From assembly GCA_037176725.1 (NCBI GenBank), contig JAZBRS010000057.1, positions 84,031,501 through 84,095,500 on the forward strand: 64,000 bases of DNA. The letters are read 5' to 3'. This DNA comes from Posidonia oceanica. Lineage: Eukaryota; Streptophyta; Magnoliopsida; Alismatales; Posidoniaceae. This document shows, piece by piece, positions 9,385-18,912 of the stretch (positions are counted from its first letter, which is position 1; each line of letters opens with the position of its first letter). The notes under the pieces are model-generated. The model was not told where the DNA came from. It saw only the letters and a program-made list of their open reading frames with translations, and did no database searches. The position numbers and the translations under genes were made by a program.

Positions 9385-10696
9385 TAGGGTTTTAGGGCTT
9401 TGGTTTTGTTTTTAATTGGTTTTCACTTGATTAAGTGTTTGTTAAACCTTTTTTAAATTGTTTTAAAAATGGTGTTTCCCTTGTTGGACACTTAGGATAT
9501 TGATTAGGATTTTTTAAGATTTAATTTCGTATTAATCAAGGTTGGTTTTAGGTTTTTAAGTTTTAGTCTTCTTAGGGTTTCTTCCTTTTTAAGTCTTTTA
9601 AGTTATGTTTTGATTTTTATTTATTGATTTTTCTTGAAGTTTTTAGTTGGATTTTTCTGGTTTGATAGAGTGTTTTCAAGTCTTTCAGATGTGTTTTTCT
9701 CTTCTTTTTTAATTAAGTTTTTAACTTGTTTCTCTTATGTTTATTAGGTTAAGTCTTTTGCCTTCTTTAATTACTTGTTTTAGTGTTTGATTTTTAATTC
9801 TCCTTTTTAGGGTTTGTCTTTTAATTCTTTTAGTGGGGTTTTTACTTTTGCTGGGTTTAGATCTCATTTTAGTTTTTTCCTTGATTTTTCAGTGTTTTCT
9901 TTTGATTTGTTTTGCATTTTTTAGCTTGCATGTTTGGTTTTTCTTTTAGCTTGAATTAGTTAAGTTTAAGTTGTTAATTGCTTGTTTAATATTTTTTAAT
10001 TGTTTTTCTTAGGGTTCTGATTTGTTTTTTTCTATGTTTTGAGGTTTTACAGATTTTTATGGGTTTTTGTGGATTTTTGCGAAAGGGAGAAAAGGAAAAG
10101 AGAAGGAAGAAAGAAATGGAAAAAAGAGGGAGATAAGAGGAAAAGAGATAGGTTGGAGGAAAACGATTTTTTTTAAAATTCAGAAAAAGTGTTAAAAATA
10201 AAGTAAAAATAAGGATAAGATAGAGGAAGGATAGAAGCACAGAGGGGGCCCACAGCTAGACCAGAAAAAGGACAAGAAGGAGATGAAAGAGAGATGATAA
10301 TCAGGAGAGAGAGAGGAGAGAGAAAATGATAATCCCGGAGAGAGAAAAGGATAATTTGGGTGAATGGGGGTCTTAAGGGTCTTGGAATGGGATGAAAATT
10401 GGTGAGTGGGTAGTCTAGGGTTTGAAGTCTTAGTTCTGAAGTTTTGGTTTGATTCTAAGGAGGTTTTGGAGGGGTTTCAAGGTGCAGAAAAAGGGTAGTT
10501 TCACCTAAGTTTTCTAGGGTTTTTGGGAATGGGTTAGGTTTGGAAATTTCTAAGTTCTTGGGTAGGTTTGTTGGGTGGATAGTGGTGGATTTTCCTACGG
10601 ATTTTGGTTAGGTTTTGAGGATGGGAAGGGGGGTAAAGGTCTAGGCCAAGACAGGCTGATTTTGGAGGGTAGAGAGGAGGATTAGGGCTAGGGTTT
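9385..10696 (-). promoter_or_regulatory. Cluster of telo-box motifs in U3 of LTR1
   Basis: Six exact AAACCCTA motifs occur on the minus strand: 9385-9392, 9573-9580, 9808-9815, 10416-10423, 10515-10522 and 10689-10696. All lie upstream of the presumed transcription start. AAACCCTA (telo-box) is a known plant promoter element bound by Myb-type telomere-repeat-binding proteins. Most are kept in LTR2 and LTR3; the one equivalent to 10416 is mutated in LTR2. The diverged LTR4 has two adjacent copies at 63377-63392. Confidence 0.5.
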
Positions 10697-10751
10697 GGTT
10701 GGGGTTTGATCCAGCAATCACCAAGAGGGTTCCAAAGGTCCGGGCCTGCCA

Positions 10752-10835
10752 AGATGGGGTGTCAACAGATGCCCCTCCCTGAGAGAGGGCAAGCGGAGCG
10801 CGGCCGCTGCTCAGGGTTGACAAGACACCCCATCT
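10752..10835. repeat. Inverted copy of the LTR terminus around the PPT
   Basis: AGATGGGGTGTC (10752-10763, LTR end) is repeated in inverted orientation as GACACCCCATCT (10824-10835). The next six bases of the LTR (GTCAAC) also match inverted GTTGAC at 10816-10821 after a short insert. The arms enclose the polypurine tract in a loop of about 60 bases. The same arrangement exists in element B (32623-32706). Confidence 0.7.
10768..10780 (-). other. Polypurine tract of element A
   Basis: The minus strand reads AGGGAGGGGCATC directly before the 3' LTR start TGTTGACA. This is the expected position and composition for the plus-strand priming site. Confidence 0.8.
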
Positions 10836-11349
10836 GACCGGCGGGAGCAGCGGGTTGCTATGGGCGTGAGCTACTTATTCGGCGGATGCACCGAAGATCG
10901 TAGCCCGTTGCCGCAATGCAAAATGCCAGTGCAGATGGATGCTGTGTTGTGTGTATGCATGCTGATGCGAGTGCAATGCAAGAGTTAGTATAAAAGTTAG
11001 TGCAGCTATAAGAAAATGCTGATGCTGTGCAAGTGATACTGATGATGCTAAAGTGATATGCAGTGCTAGCTAAGAAAGTGCCGAGATGATGCAGAAAAAA
11101 AGATAAAAAAGGCGCGATGTGGTGCGAATATCTGGCAGGGAGGCCAGACTTGCACGACAAAGCGAAGGAAAACAGGGTGCAGCTGGTCCCCGCCCAGGGA
11201 GCATGCTAGCAGAGAGAAGAGAAAGGGGCGCGAGGGGAGAGAGGCCAACTCTCCTATCGCAGAAAGGGGGTGCGTGACTTTGTCTTCCTAGGACAAGGTC
11301 ACGCCGAAAAGGAAAAAAAAAATGATAAGGTGACGGGCTTATCGTCCGG
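10836..11349 (-). other. Non-coding 3' segment of element A
   Basis: No gene is seen. The sequence includes ATGC-rich stretches (10915-11060) and a GGTCACGCCGAAAAGG segment before the first repeat array. The equivalent in B is 32707-33220. Confidence 0.5.
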
Positions 11350-12417
11350 ATAGTTTACGGTCCTATCAACCGGGAGTGACAGTTTACGGTCCTGTCAACC
11401 GGAGGTAGTTGTGAGTGATAGTTACTAGATATCAGCCGTATAACATGGTTGTGGGATAGTTTACAGTCCTATCAACTGGCGGATAGTTTACAGACCTATC
11501 AACTGGCGGATAGTTTACAGACCTATCAACTGGCGGATAGTTTACAGACCTATCAACTGGCGGATAGTTTACAGACCTATCAACTGGAAACCACAAACCA
11601 TGAGGGATAGTTACTGGATATCAGCCGTATAACGCAATGCCGGATAGTTTACAGTCTATCATTTGGAGCGACAGTTTACGGTCCTGTCAACCGGCGGATA
11701 GTTTACAGACCTATCAACTGGAGGATAGTTTACAGTCCTATCAACTGGAAACGGCATTACGAGGGACAGTTACTGGATGTCAGCCGTATAACATGATTGC
11801 GCGTGGTAGTTTACAGTCCTACCAACTGGCGGATAGTTTACAGACCTATCAACTAGAGCGACAGTTTACGGTCCTGTCAACCGGCGGATAGTTTACAGAC
11901 CTATCAACTGGAAACGCGCAATGATGAGGGATAGTTACTGGATATCAGCCGTATAATGCAATTGCTGGTGATAGTTTAGGAGTATCAGCCTAACGACAGT
12001 TTACGGTCCTGTCAACCGGTGGATAGTTTACAGACCTATCAACTGGAGGATAGTTTACAGTCCTATCAACTGGAAACCGCAATTGCAAGGGACAGTTACT
12101 GGATGTCAGCCGTATAACGTAATTGCACGCGATAGTTTACAGACCTATCAACTGGAGCGACAGTTTACGGTCCTGTCAACCGGTGGATAGTTTACAGACC
12201 TATCAACTGGAAAAGTGCAATTACGAGGGACAGTTACTGGATGTCAGCCGTATAACACAACTGCGGGCCGACCATGGATCGACCAGAAGATAGTTTAGGA
12301 ATATCAGCCTGAGATAGTTTCGGATATCAGCCTAGCACGAGTGATTGATAGATGATAATTTAGGAATATCAGCCTGAGATAGTTTCGGATATCAGCCTAG
12401 CACGAGTGATTGATAGA
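11350..12417 (-). repeat. ATAGTTTACAGACCTATCAACTGG repeat array, element A
   Basis: Units of about 27 bases (GGATAGTTTACAGACC-TATCAACTGGC on the plus strand) alternate with two variants: GACAGTTTACGGTCCTGTCAACC, and GAGGGATAGTTACTGG with ATCAGCCGTATAA. At 11457-11587 the first type runs as one TCCTATCAA unit followed by four identical units; element B has only three there. Each unit contains inverted GATAG/CTATC arms, so foldback structures are likely. The old element has related units (56300-56370, 58380-58620). Confidence 0.85.
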
Positions 12418-12478
12418 TGATAAGAGGGGGTAAGATCATGATGAGAATGATAAGATATCGGACTTATCGGCCGGCAAA

Positions 12479-12797
12479 GAGGGGATGAGATAATGATGAA
12501 AAGTTGATCTAAAGAGGGGGACGAGATCATGATGAGAAATTAAGCTAAAGAGGGGGATGAGATCATGATGAGAAGTGAAGCTAAAGAGGGGGATGAGATC
12601 ATGATGAGAAGTGAAGCTAAAGAGGGGGATGAGACCATGATGAGAAGTTAATCTAAAGAGAGGGGATGAGATCATGATGAGAAGTTAAGCTAAAGAGGGG
12701 GATGAGATCATGATGAGAAGTTAAGCTAAAGAGGGGGATGAGATCATGATGAGAAGTGAAGCTAAAGAGGGGGATGAGATTATGATGAGAAGTGTTG
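12479..12797 (-). repeat. 36-bp GGGGGATGAGATCATGATGAGAAG repeats, element A
   Basis: Nine units of about 36 bases read GGGGGATGAGATCATGATGA followed by GAAGTTAAGCTAAAGA. Element B has eleven at the same place (34323-34715). The reverse frame reads a serine/histidine/proline repeat that I take as non-coding. Confidence 0.88.
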
Positions 12798-12800
12798 ATC

Positions 12801-12965
12801 GATAAGATATCGGACTTATCGGCCGGCAAAGAGGGGAAGAGGGAATGATGAGAATGATAAGATATCGGACTTATCGGCCGGCAAAGAAGGGATAAGGGAA
12901 TGATGAAAATGATAAGATATCGGACTTATCGGCCGACAAAGAAGGGATAAGGGAATGATGAGAAG
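12801..12965 (-). repeat. Three 55-bp GATAAGATATCGGACTTATCGG units
   Basis: Units start at 12801, 12856 and 12911. Each contains a palindrome (GATAAGATATCGGACTTATC) and then GGCCGGCAAAGA. A single earlier unit lies at about 12449. Element B has the same three at 34717, 34772 and 34827. Confidence 0.85.
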
Positions 12966-13039
12966 AAATCATCCCATGACGCCAGGAACGTCATAGGGGA
13001 AAGAGGGAAAGAATGATACCAAGGGGCGATCAAAAGATG

Positions 13040-13066
13040 CCCCTGATGTCGGGATGACACCAGGGG
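13040..13066. repeat. Hairpin CCCCTGATGTC...GACACCAGGGG
   Basis: An inverted repeat with arms of about 10 bases and a short loop. A second related hairpin occurs at 13537-13563. B has them at 34956-34982 and 35453-35479, and the old element at 57940-57966 and 58222-58250. Confidence 0.65.
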
Positions 13067-13194
13067 TTGGCCAGCGCGTCCTTGGCATCGAAAGCAAAGA
13101 GTGATGACAAGAGTGTCGTGCTTGTCAGACGAGTAGTTTGGGGGTACTAGCCCGCAAGGGACTCAGCTGAGGGCGATCAGCTGGGGACTCAGCT

Positions 13195-13505
13195 GGGGAT
13201 GACTAGCCGAGAAGAGTGTCAGGTTGACGGACCTTTCGCCGAGCAGTTTGGGGTGCCAGCCCGCAGAGATAATGATCCAGCTGGGGGCGACCAACTGGGG
13301 ACTCGACTGGGGATGACCAGCCGAGAAGAGTGTCAGGTTGACGGACCTTTCGCCGAGCAGTTTGGGGTGCCAGCCCGCAGAGATAATGATCCAGCTGGGG
13401 GCAACCAACTGGGGACTCGACTGGGGATGACCAGCCGAGAAGAGTGTCAGGTTGACGGACCTTTCGCTGAGCAGTTTGGGGTGCCAGCCCGCAAGGGACT
13501 CAGCT
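13195..13505 (-). repeat. Three 114-bp repeats, element A
   Basis: Units begin near 13207, 13321 and 13435 (CCGAGAAGAGTGTCAGG) and repeat every 114 bases. Because 114 is a multiple of three, both strands hold open frames with a 38-residue repeat. The third unit is cut short. Partial units continue at about 13620-13750. B has the same set at 35111-35420. No start context or known domain supports translation. Confidence 0.85.
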
Positions 13506-13536
13506 GGGGATGATACCACAGGACAGCCAAAAGATG

Positions 13537-13563
13537 CCCCTGGTATCAGGATGGTACCAGGGG
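13537..13563. repeat. Hairpin CCCCTGGTATC...TACCAGGGG
   Basis: CCCCTGGTATCA and TGGTACCAGGGG face each other across a few bases. The old element carries the same hairpin (57940-57966), although the flanking sequence has diverged. Confidence 0.65.
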
Positions 13564-14061
13564 GTGGCTGATGCGCCCCTGGCATCAAGATGCAAAGATA
13601 GATAAGCGAGTGGATGGATGATAGGTTGACGAACCCATCGCCGAGCAGTTTGGGGTGCCAGCCCGCAAGGGACTCAGCTGAGGACGATCAGCTGAGGAGG
13701 ATGACAGGTTGACGGACCTTTCGCCGGGCAGTTTGGGGTGCTAGCCCACAAGGGACAGCAGTCCAGCCGGGGATGACCAGCTGGGGACGCCGGACGGCAG
13801 AGCTTGGTGTCGCGGGCCTGCAGATGCTCTGGGCTCCGGATTAGGTGCTGAGGACTTCGCCGCGTTGGGATGTCTGCAAGTCCGATTAGAGGGCCCAGGA
13901 TAATGATGATGATGATATGCAATGCAGTAAAGAGTCTTGATGTGCAAGCAGAAAGCAGAAACAGTTTCCATTGATATGATCTTGATAAGTACAATGCCTG
14001 CGGCAGGCCAGAAATGTACAGCACAATTTGAAAGAAGACCACATGATGGTCGCACAAGGGC
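13564..14061 (-). other. Untranslated segment after the DUF7745-like gene, element A
   Basis: No gene is recognised. On the minus strand this follows the stop of the DUF7745-like gene and leads into partial 114-bp repeats. A short ATCATCATC tract lies at about 13898-13916. Confidence 0.5.
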
Positions 14062-15264
14062 CTAGTCAACTCGGGCCCTCTTTGGCTGCCTGGAGCCGGG
14101 GAATTGGGGGCCGCCTGGCGGGACTTCAGTGATTGGCCAGAGCTGTCGGACTTCAGCTTCATAATCAAGAGTGCATCCTGTACCTCTCACAGCTGCAATG
14201 TCTGTAGATTGGACCCCATGCTGCATCAGACTAGCAAGCTTCTTGGTTGGGGCAGTGGTGCTGAGAGGATAAGTCTGTAGAAGCTCGGGCGCTGTACTGT
14301 CAATGAAGGCGCCCTGCTGGAAGCCGAACTGGCGCATGACCCTGATTGGATGGTACTCTACGCCTGCTGTGAAGCCCGGAAGAATGATCAGCTGCGTGTC
14401 ACGCGTGCTGAAGAAGATTGTGAGTGGCTCTGCTGCAGAGGGAACGATGCGCCAAATCACAGCGTCGTCAGTCAGTGCTGACAGCCTCTCGTACTCGTCT
14501 TTGATGCTCTTGCCTGCTCTGGTTCGGGCGCTGCTGCAGTAGGCTTCGAAGGCGTGCACTTGAGGGCGCAGAAGGTCCATCTCTAAGTGCGTGGTCAGCC
14601 AGACTTGTATGAGTGCTCCGCAACCGTGGAAGTGGCGGCAGCGATGAGAAATGCAGTCCAGCCCGCGATAAGTCTCTGCCAAGACAACTGGTGCCAGATC
14701 TATGTGCTGGGTCACCACAGCTAATGCAATCTCTACGACCTCGATGGCCACTGTCAGTCGGCCATGAGTAAAGATTAGTTTGCCCAGAAAGCGGATGACG
14801 AATCCTCGGAGCCACAGCTCATCTCCGAGGTCAACGCGCTTGTTCAAGATATCATCAAAGTGTGCAAGGCGAAGCATGGGCTCTGGTCCACTGGTGCAGA
14901 TTAGGTTCTGCTGGCAGTCTTGAGTGGAGAGCCCAGTCAGTTGGTTCAGGACCCGGAGATATCCGTCGCGCCTCATGAAAACAGGCGGCCCCAAGATCTT
15001 TGGAAAGCCGCATATCCGACGCACCTCTTCCAGTGTAGGTGTCAGCTCAGTTTTGTTGAAACGGAAGACATGGTGCGTCGGCTTCCAGAATCTCGCGGCG
15101 GCACACAGGAGGTGGCGGCTGACCTCCACATCAGCAGCCTTTAGCAGCTTGGTTGGTATACCCCACAGGCGCAACTTTTCGCAGTCCTGTTGGGTGAGCC
15201 TGCTGATCCATTCTCGCAGGGCTTCCGAGCAATGTGCAGGAGTCAGCAGAGTAGGAAAACCCAT
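14062..15264 (-). CDS. DUF7745 / plant-mobile-domain-like protein, element A
   Basis: An open frame of 400 residues from MGFPTLLTPAH; the frame is open 55 codons further upstream (to 15429) but this ATG follows an acceptor-like CTTCTGCAACCAG. Visible features are FWKPTHHVFRFNKTELTPTLEEVRRICG (about residues 59-86), typical of the DUF7745/PMD start, and a block LGKLIFTHGRLTVAIEVVEIAL followed by APVVLAETYRGLD and ALIQVWLTTHL (about 160-230), resembling the family's helical core. The C-terminus is basic (QPKRARVD) and could be a nuclear localisation signal. The gene lies between pol and the 3' LTR on the element's coding strand. The family is known from plant transposons; its function here is unknown. 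This is the intact copy; the copy in B is truncated. Confidence 0.72.
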   Translation of the reverse strand: MGFPTLLTPAHCSEALREWISRLTQQDCEKLRLWGIPTKLLKAADVEVSRHLLCAAARFWKPTHHVFRFNKTELTPTLEEVRRICGFPKILGPPVFMRRDGYLRVLNQLTGLSTQDCQQNLICTSGPEPMLRLAHFDDILNKRVDLGDELWLRGFVIRFLGKLIFTHGRLTVAIEVVEIALAVVTQHIDLAPVVLAETYRGLDCISHRCRHFHGCGALIQVWLTTHLEMDLLRPQVHAFEAYCSSARTRAGKSIKDEYERLSALTDDAVIWRIVPSAAEPLTIFFSTRDTQLIILPGFTAGVEYHPIRVMRQFGFQQGAFIDSTAPELLQTYPLSTTAPTKKLASLMQHGVQSTDIAAVRGTGCTLDYEAEVRQLWPITEVPPGGPQFPGSRQPKRARVD

Positions 15265-16744
15265 TATACTGGTTGCAGAAGACAGGCTGATTACTGCAAG
15301 GCTTAAGGTACCTGTTATCAATAAACAGTCAGATCTCGCAGGTTTGTAATCACTGACAACAAGCAGAAACTGAGACTGAAAATGTAGTTCCAATATGCAT
15401 CTAGGCAAAGTGATAACAGAACATAGCAATTGAGCACTGATAAGCAGGGGGATTCTGCAGCAGTCTTGCGGACACGGGGGCGAGGGTTGGTAGGAAATCT
15501 GGACCAGCGCAGCTTGAGTGTCGTCGATGTGCCTCTGCTGGGGAGAAGTACTACCTCAGGGCCTGAGCGCGTTGCAGAGCGGGAGAAATTGATAGGAAAA
15601 GGAATGATAGAAGAAGATGCATGCATGCATGATGTAGGTGATATGCTTATGAAGATGAGTAGTATGCTTGGATGAATGAGTATGCTTGGATGAATGAGTA
15701 TGCTTGGATGGATGGGTATGCTTGGGTGCCCTCAGCATACGGGGTGCTTTGGTGCCTGCTGCAGAGGAAGGGAGTGGTCCTTGACTCACTGGGCCCTACT
15801 CAGACTCTCGGCTTATTGGTGGCGCTCCGGAACAGGTTGTTGGCATTATACAGATGGTGATGTGGTGAGGACAGGCTACTGGCTGCACTCTCAGGACCTA
15901 CACCTATTCTTTCAGCTCTCTTTTTTTGAAAGGTTTCTCCCTCATAGGTATGCAGTCTTTCTCTGCCCCTAGCTAGGAGAAGGTATGTGTTTGCTCTTGG
16001 GAGGATGTGGTAGACCCCTTTTCCAGGCTTGACATGCTGGGGATCTCTAGTAAAGTATGGGGGATAACGGTGCCTGTGTTTTTTGGGCTACCTTTGCCTT
16101 TTCCTTCTTCTTTTTTTTTTTTGCTTGCTTTTTTCCTTTTTTGTTTTTGTTTTTGTTCTATCTCTTTTTTTTCTTTTTTTGCTTGATCTTTTTCCTCTTT
16201 TTTTTTTTTCAAGCTTTTGCTATCCCCATTCTGGTGGCAAAAGAAGGGTGCTTGAATTGTAATGGATTTAGGCTTTGGGTCTGCTGTGTGATGGGTAGAA
16301 GGAGCAGGGTTAGACTGCATACCCCTATCTCTAGGGCCGGCTTTTGTCTTCGTCTTCTGTTCCTTGGAGGTGCCCAAACCTAGATGTCTATTCTCACTTT
16401 TTTCAAGCTCACAACCTAACATTTTTTCTCCCTCAGAGGTGTATGTCCTTGTGAGATTGGGCAGTTCGCCTGTCCTTATTGGTGGTGGCTCCCTCACTTG
16501 CTAAGACATCTAAGTAGTGCTAGGTGAGGCAGGGTGACTCTTTCCAGAGTAGGCAAGCACTTCCGGTTGTCATCACCGGGCGGAAGATGCGTTGTTTGAG
16601 AGGATGACGATGATAATTTGAAAAGAAAAGAAAAAATGCAAGAGTTGAAAAGATGACGATGATGATTTGAAGTAGAGTTGAAGCAAGAAGGCGAGAATGC
16701 AAGTGCAGGTGGGAGAAGGGCATCTACAACGGGGCCGCTTTCGG
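15265..16744 (-). other. Spacer between pol and the DUF7745-like gene, element A
   Basis: No coding region is supported. It contains three TATGCTTGGATGAATGAG units (15658-15727), a T-rich tract on the plus strand (16101-16212, A-rich on the coding strand) and a ATGACGATGATAATTTGAA pair near 16600-16670. Downstream candidate acceptor: AG at 15270-15269, directly before the DUF7745 ATG. A spliced mRNA for that protein is possible but unproven. Confidence 0.5.
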
Positions 16745-18328
16745 CTACTGATAGTATTTCTTCAGATAGCAGAGGTTGACGGGCTCAGACTGCTCGACCT
16801 GGTCCATATCCTCAAGAGTTACAGCGCCTCCCGAAAAGATCTGCTTGACCACAAAGGGGCCACGCCAATTGGGTCGGAATTTCCCTCGACCGTCAGGCAA
16901 ATGGATGGCGCGCAAGACAAGGTCCCCTGACTGGAAGCTTCTGGGCTGGACCTTCTTCAAGAATGCTCTGGCCATTCGCTTCTGATAGCAGTGAGCGTTG
17001 TGCATGGCTTGCAATCTGCGCTCATCAATCAAGTTCAGTTGGACGCAGCGGTCTTCGACCCATTCTGCTCCTTCCAACTCAGCTTCCCGTAGGATCCGCA
17101 GGGAGGGGATCTCCACTTCAACAGGTAACACCGCTTCCATGCCGTACACCAGAGAGTACGGGGTGGCTCCTGTAGAGGTCCGGATTGATGTCCTGTACGC
17201 CCAGAGCGCGTACGGGAGCTTATCGTGCCAATCCTTGTGGATTTCTGCCATTTTCTTCAGGATCTTGACAATGTTCTTGTTTGCAGATTCCACTGCTCCG
17301 TTCATCTGTGGCCGATAGGGCGAGGATCGATGGTGCTTGATCTTGAGACTCTGCAGGTATTCTTCGATCCTTTTGGCAATGAAGTTTGAGCCGTTATCAG
17401 AGATGACTGAGTGCGGGACCCCATATCGGGCAACAATATTGTTTCTGATAAATTTTTCTGTTGCCGCAGCGGTGACTGTCCTGTAAGAGGCTGCTTCCAC
17501 CCACTTGGTAAAGTAATCGATCGCTACCAGAATGTAACGATGACCATTCGAAGCAGCAGGGTGGATGGCGCCGATGACATCGATCCCCCAGGTGGAGAAA
17601 GGCCATGGCGAAGACATGTTGTGCAGCTGATGCGGAGGGGCTTTGATGAAGTTTCCATGGATCTGACAGTTGCGGCATCTACGCACGAACCGGCAGCAGT
17701 CGGCTTCCATGGTCTGCCAGAAATAACCTTGCAGCATGATCTTCTTGGCCAGGAGGACGCCGTTCATGTGCGGGCCACAGGTCCCCGCATGCACTTGAAG
17801 CATCAGCGTGTCAGCCTCCGATTTGTTCAGGCAGCGCAGTAGCATCTGATTGTATGACCTTCTGTACAGCTGCCCAGCCCCCAACACATACTTTGACGCC
17901 AGACGCGACAGAGTTCTCTTGTCTGCTGCTGTGGTATTGGGAGGAAAACTGCCAGACTCCAGAAAAGATTTTATGTCTTGATACCAAGGCTGCCCCTCTG
18001 CGGGATCCGCTTCTTCTATGCTCATGCAGTATGCAGGCTGTTCAATGTGAGTGACTGATACATCCACAGTGCTGTCTTCTGAAATGGTGAGCCAGGATGC
18101 CAGAGTTGCTAGTGCGTCTGCATACGCGTTCTTTGCTCTGTTCAGGTATGTGAAGCAGATGCTCTTGAATTCTTCCATCAGCCTCAGCAGGTGTTCGTGA
18201 TACGGCACAAGCTTGGGATCTTTCGTCCTCCATTCGCCGTTCACTTGAGAAATCACCAGCATGGCATCGCCATGCACATGCAGCTTCTGCGCTTCATGCT
18301 CGAGGGCGACTTTCAACCCAGGATGCAC
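16745..18328 (-). CDS. pol: pol open frame: archaeal RNase H end and integrase (element A)
   Basis: 527 codons to the natural pol stop. Residues 1-80 finish the archaeal RNase H (HVHGDAMLVISQVNGEW, NAYADALATLAS). Integrase follows: zinc finger H180, H187, C218, C221; catalytic D250 (WGIDVIG), D311 (ISDNGSNF), E347 (NGAVESANK), giving 35 residues between D311 and E347 (DD35E); then a GPY/F-type module (NWRGPFVVKQI) near residues 487-497. All catalytic residues are present. The first methionine is an artefact of the deletion near 18317. Confidence 0.92.
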   Translation of the reverse strand: MHPGLKVALEHEAQKLHVHGDAMLVISQVNGEWRTKDPKLVPYHEHLLRLMEEFKSICFTYLNRAKNAYADALATLASWLTISEDSTVDVSVTHIEQPAYCMSIEEADPAEGQPWYQDIKSFLESGSFPPNTTAADKRTLSRLASKYVLGAGQLYRRSYNQMLLRCLNKSEADTLMLQVHAGTCGPHMNGVLLAKKIMLQGYFWQTMEADCCRFVRRCRNCQIHGNFIKAPPHQLHNMSSPWPFSTWGIDVIGAIHPAASNGHRYILVAIDYFTKWVEAASYRTVTAAATEKFIRNNIVARYGVPHSVISDNGSNFIAKRIEEYLQSLKIKHHRSSPYRPQMNGAVESANKNIVKILKKMAEIHKDWHDKLPYALWAYRTSIRTSTGATPYSLVYGMEAVLPVEVEIPSLRILREAELEGAEWVEDRCVQLNLIDERRLQAMHNAHCYQKRMARAFLKKVQPRSFQSGDLVLRAIHLPDGRGKFRPNWRGPFVVKQIFSGGAVTLEDMDQVEQSEPVNLCYLKKYYQ

Positions 18329-18906
18329 GCTTCGTACTCTGCTTCGTTGTTTGTGCAGGTGAAAGTCAGCTTCCTCGCGAAGGGAGTCATCTGTCCTTGG
18401 GGCGTGGTCAGCACTGCGCCTACGCCTCGGCCCTTCTTGTTGACTGCACCATCAAAGTAGAGCTGCCATTCCTCTGCTTCTTCAGGATCTTTCTGCTCAG
18501 AGTCCTCCATTGCAAAGAGAATGTCTTCATCAGGAAACTGCGTCTGGAGGGGCTGGTATTCAGGCAGAGGGAGGTCAGCAAGATGGTCTGCCATTGCTTG
18601 ACCCTTCATGGACTTCTGTGTGACAAAGGTGATGTCGTACTGGGACAATAACACCTGCCACTTGGCACATCTGCCCACCATGGCCGGCTTCTGAAAGAGG
18701 AACTTGATAGGATCATGCCAGCATAAGAGCTGCACTGGGTATGCCATCAGGTAGTGCCTCAGCTTCTGTGCAGCCCAGACAAGTGACAAGCAAGTCTTCT
18801 CTAGTGTACTGTACCTGGCTTCGCATTCATTAAATTTCTTGCTCAGGTAGTAGATGGCGCGCTCCTTTCTACCAGATTCGTCATGCTGGCCCAAGACGGC
18901 GCCCAT
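18313..18906 (-). pseudogene. pol: RNase H and start of archaeal RNase H, element A
   Basis: Continues directly from the TAG at 18913. The retroviral-type RNase H (GRKERAIYYLSKKFNECEARYSTLEKTCLS, MADHLADLP) ends near 18576. The second, archaeal-type RNase H begins at about 18471 (WQLYFDGAVNKKGRGVGAVL, TNNEAEYEACILG) and is cut by the 1-base deletion near 18317. Two RNase H domains in tandem mark the Tat lineage. Confidence 0.87.
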
Positions 18907-18912
18907 GGAATG

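Larger units (their letters stand above)
4984..10767 (-). mobile_element. LTR1 (3' LTR of element A)
   Basis: On the minus strand it runs from TGTTGACACCCC (10767) to GGGATCGCTACA (4984). From its 5' side: U3 of A-rich sequence with telo-box motifs (about 9300-10767), a GC-rich block (7908-8960) thought to hold the transcript start, a donor-like GAG|GTAAAT (7907), degenerate repeats (6640-7560), GCACGCAAAACG repeats (5600-5880), and the conserved GGTGTTAGGCACC block (5288-5360). It has clear private substitutions, such as GAAATTTTGC where LTR2 and LTR3 have GAAACAAAGC. It is bordered on the left by the target duplication. Confidence 0.93.

Noticed and set aside
11350..12420. CRISPR-like array of short regular repeats
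   Set aside because: Units are directly adjacent variants of one another without unique spacers, and the context is a plant retrotransposon.
15973..16497. Lysine-rich 174-residue frame between pol and the DUF7745-like gene
   Set aside because: It is a translation of the A-rich tract; the equivalent in B is broken.
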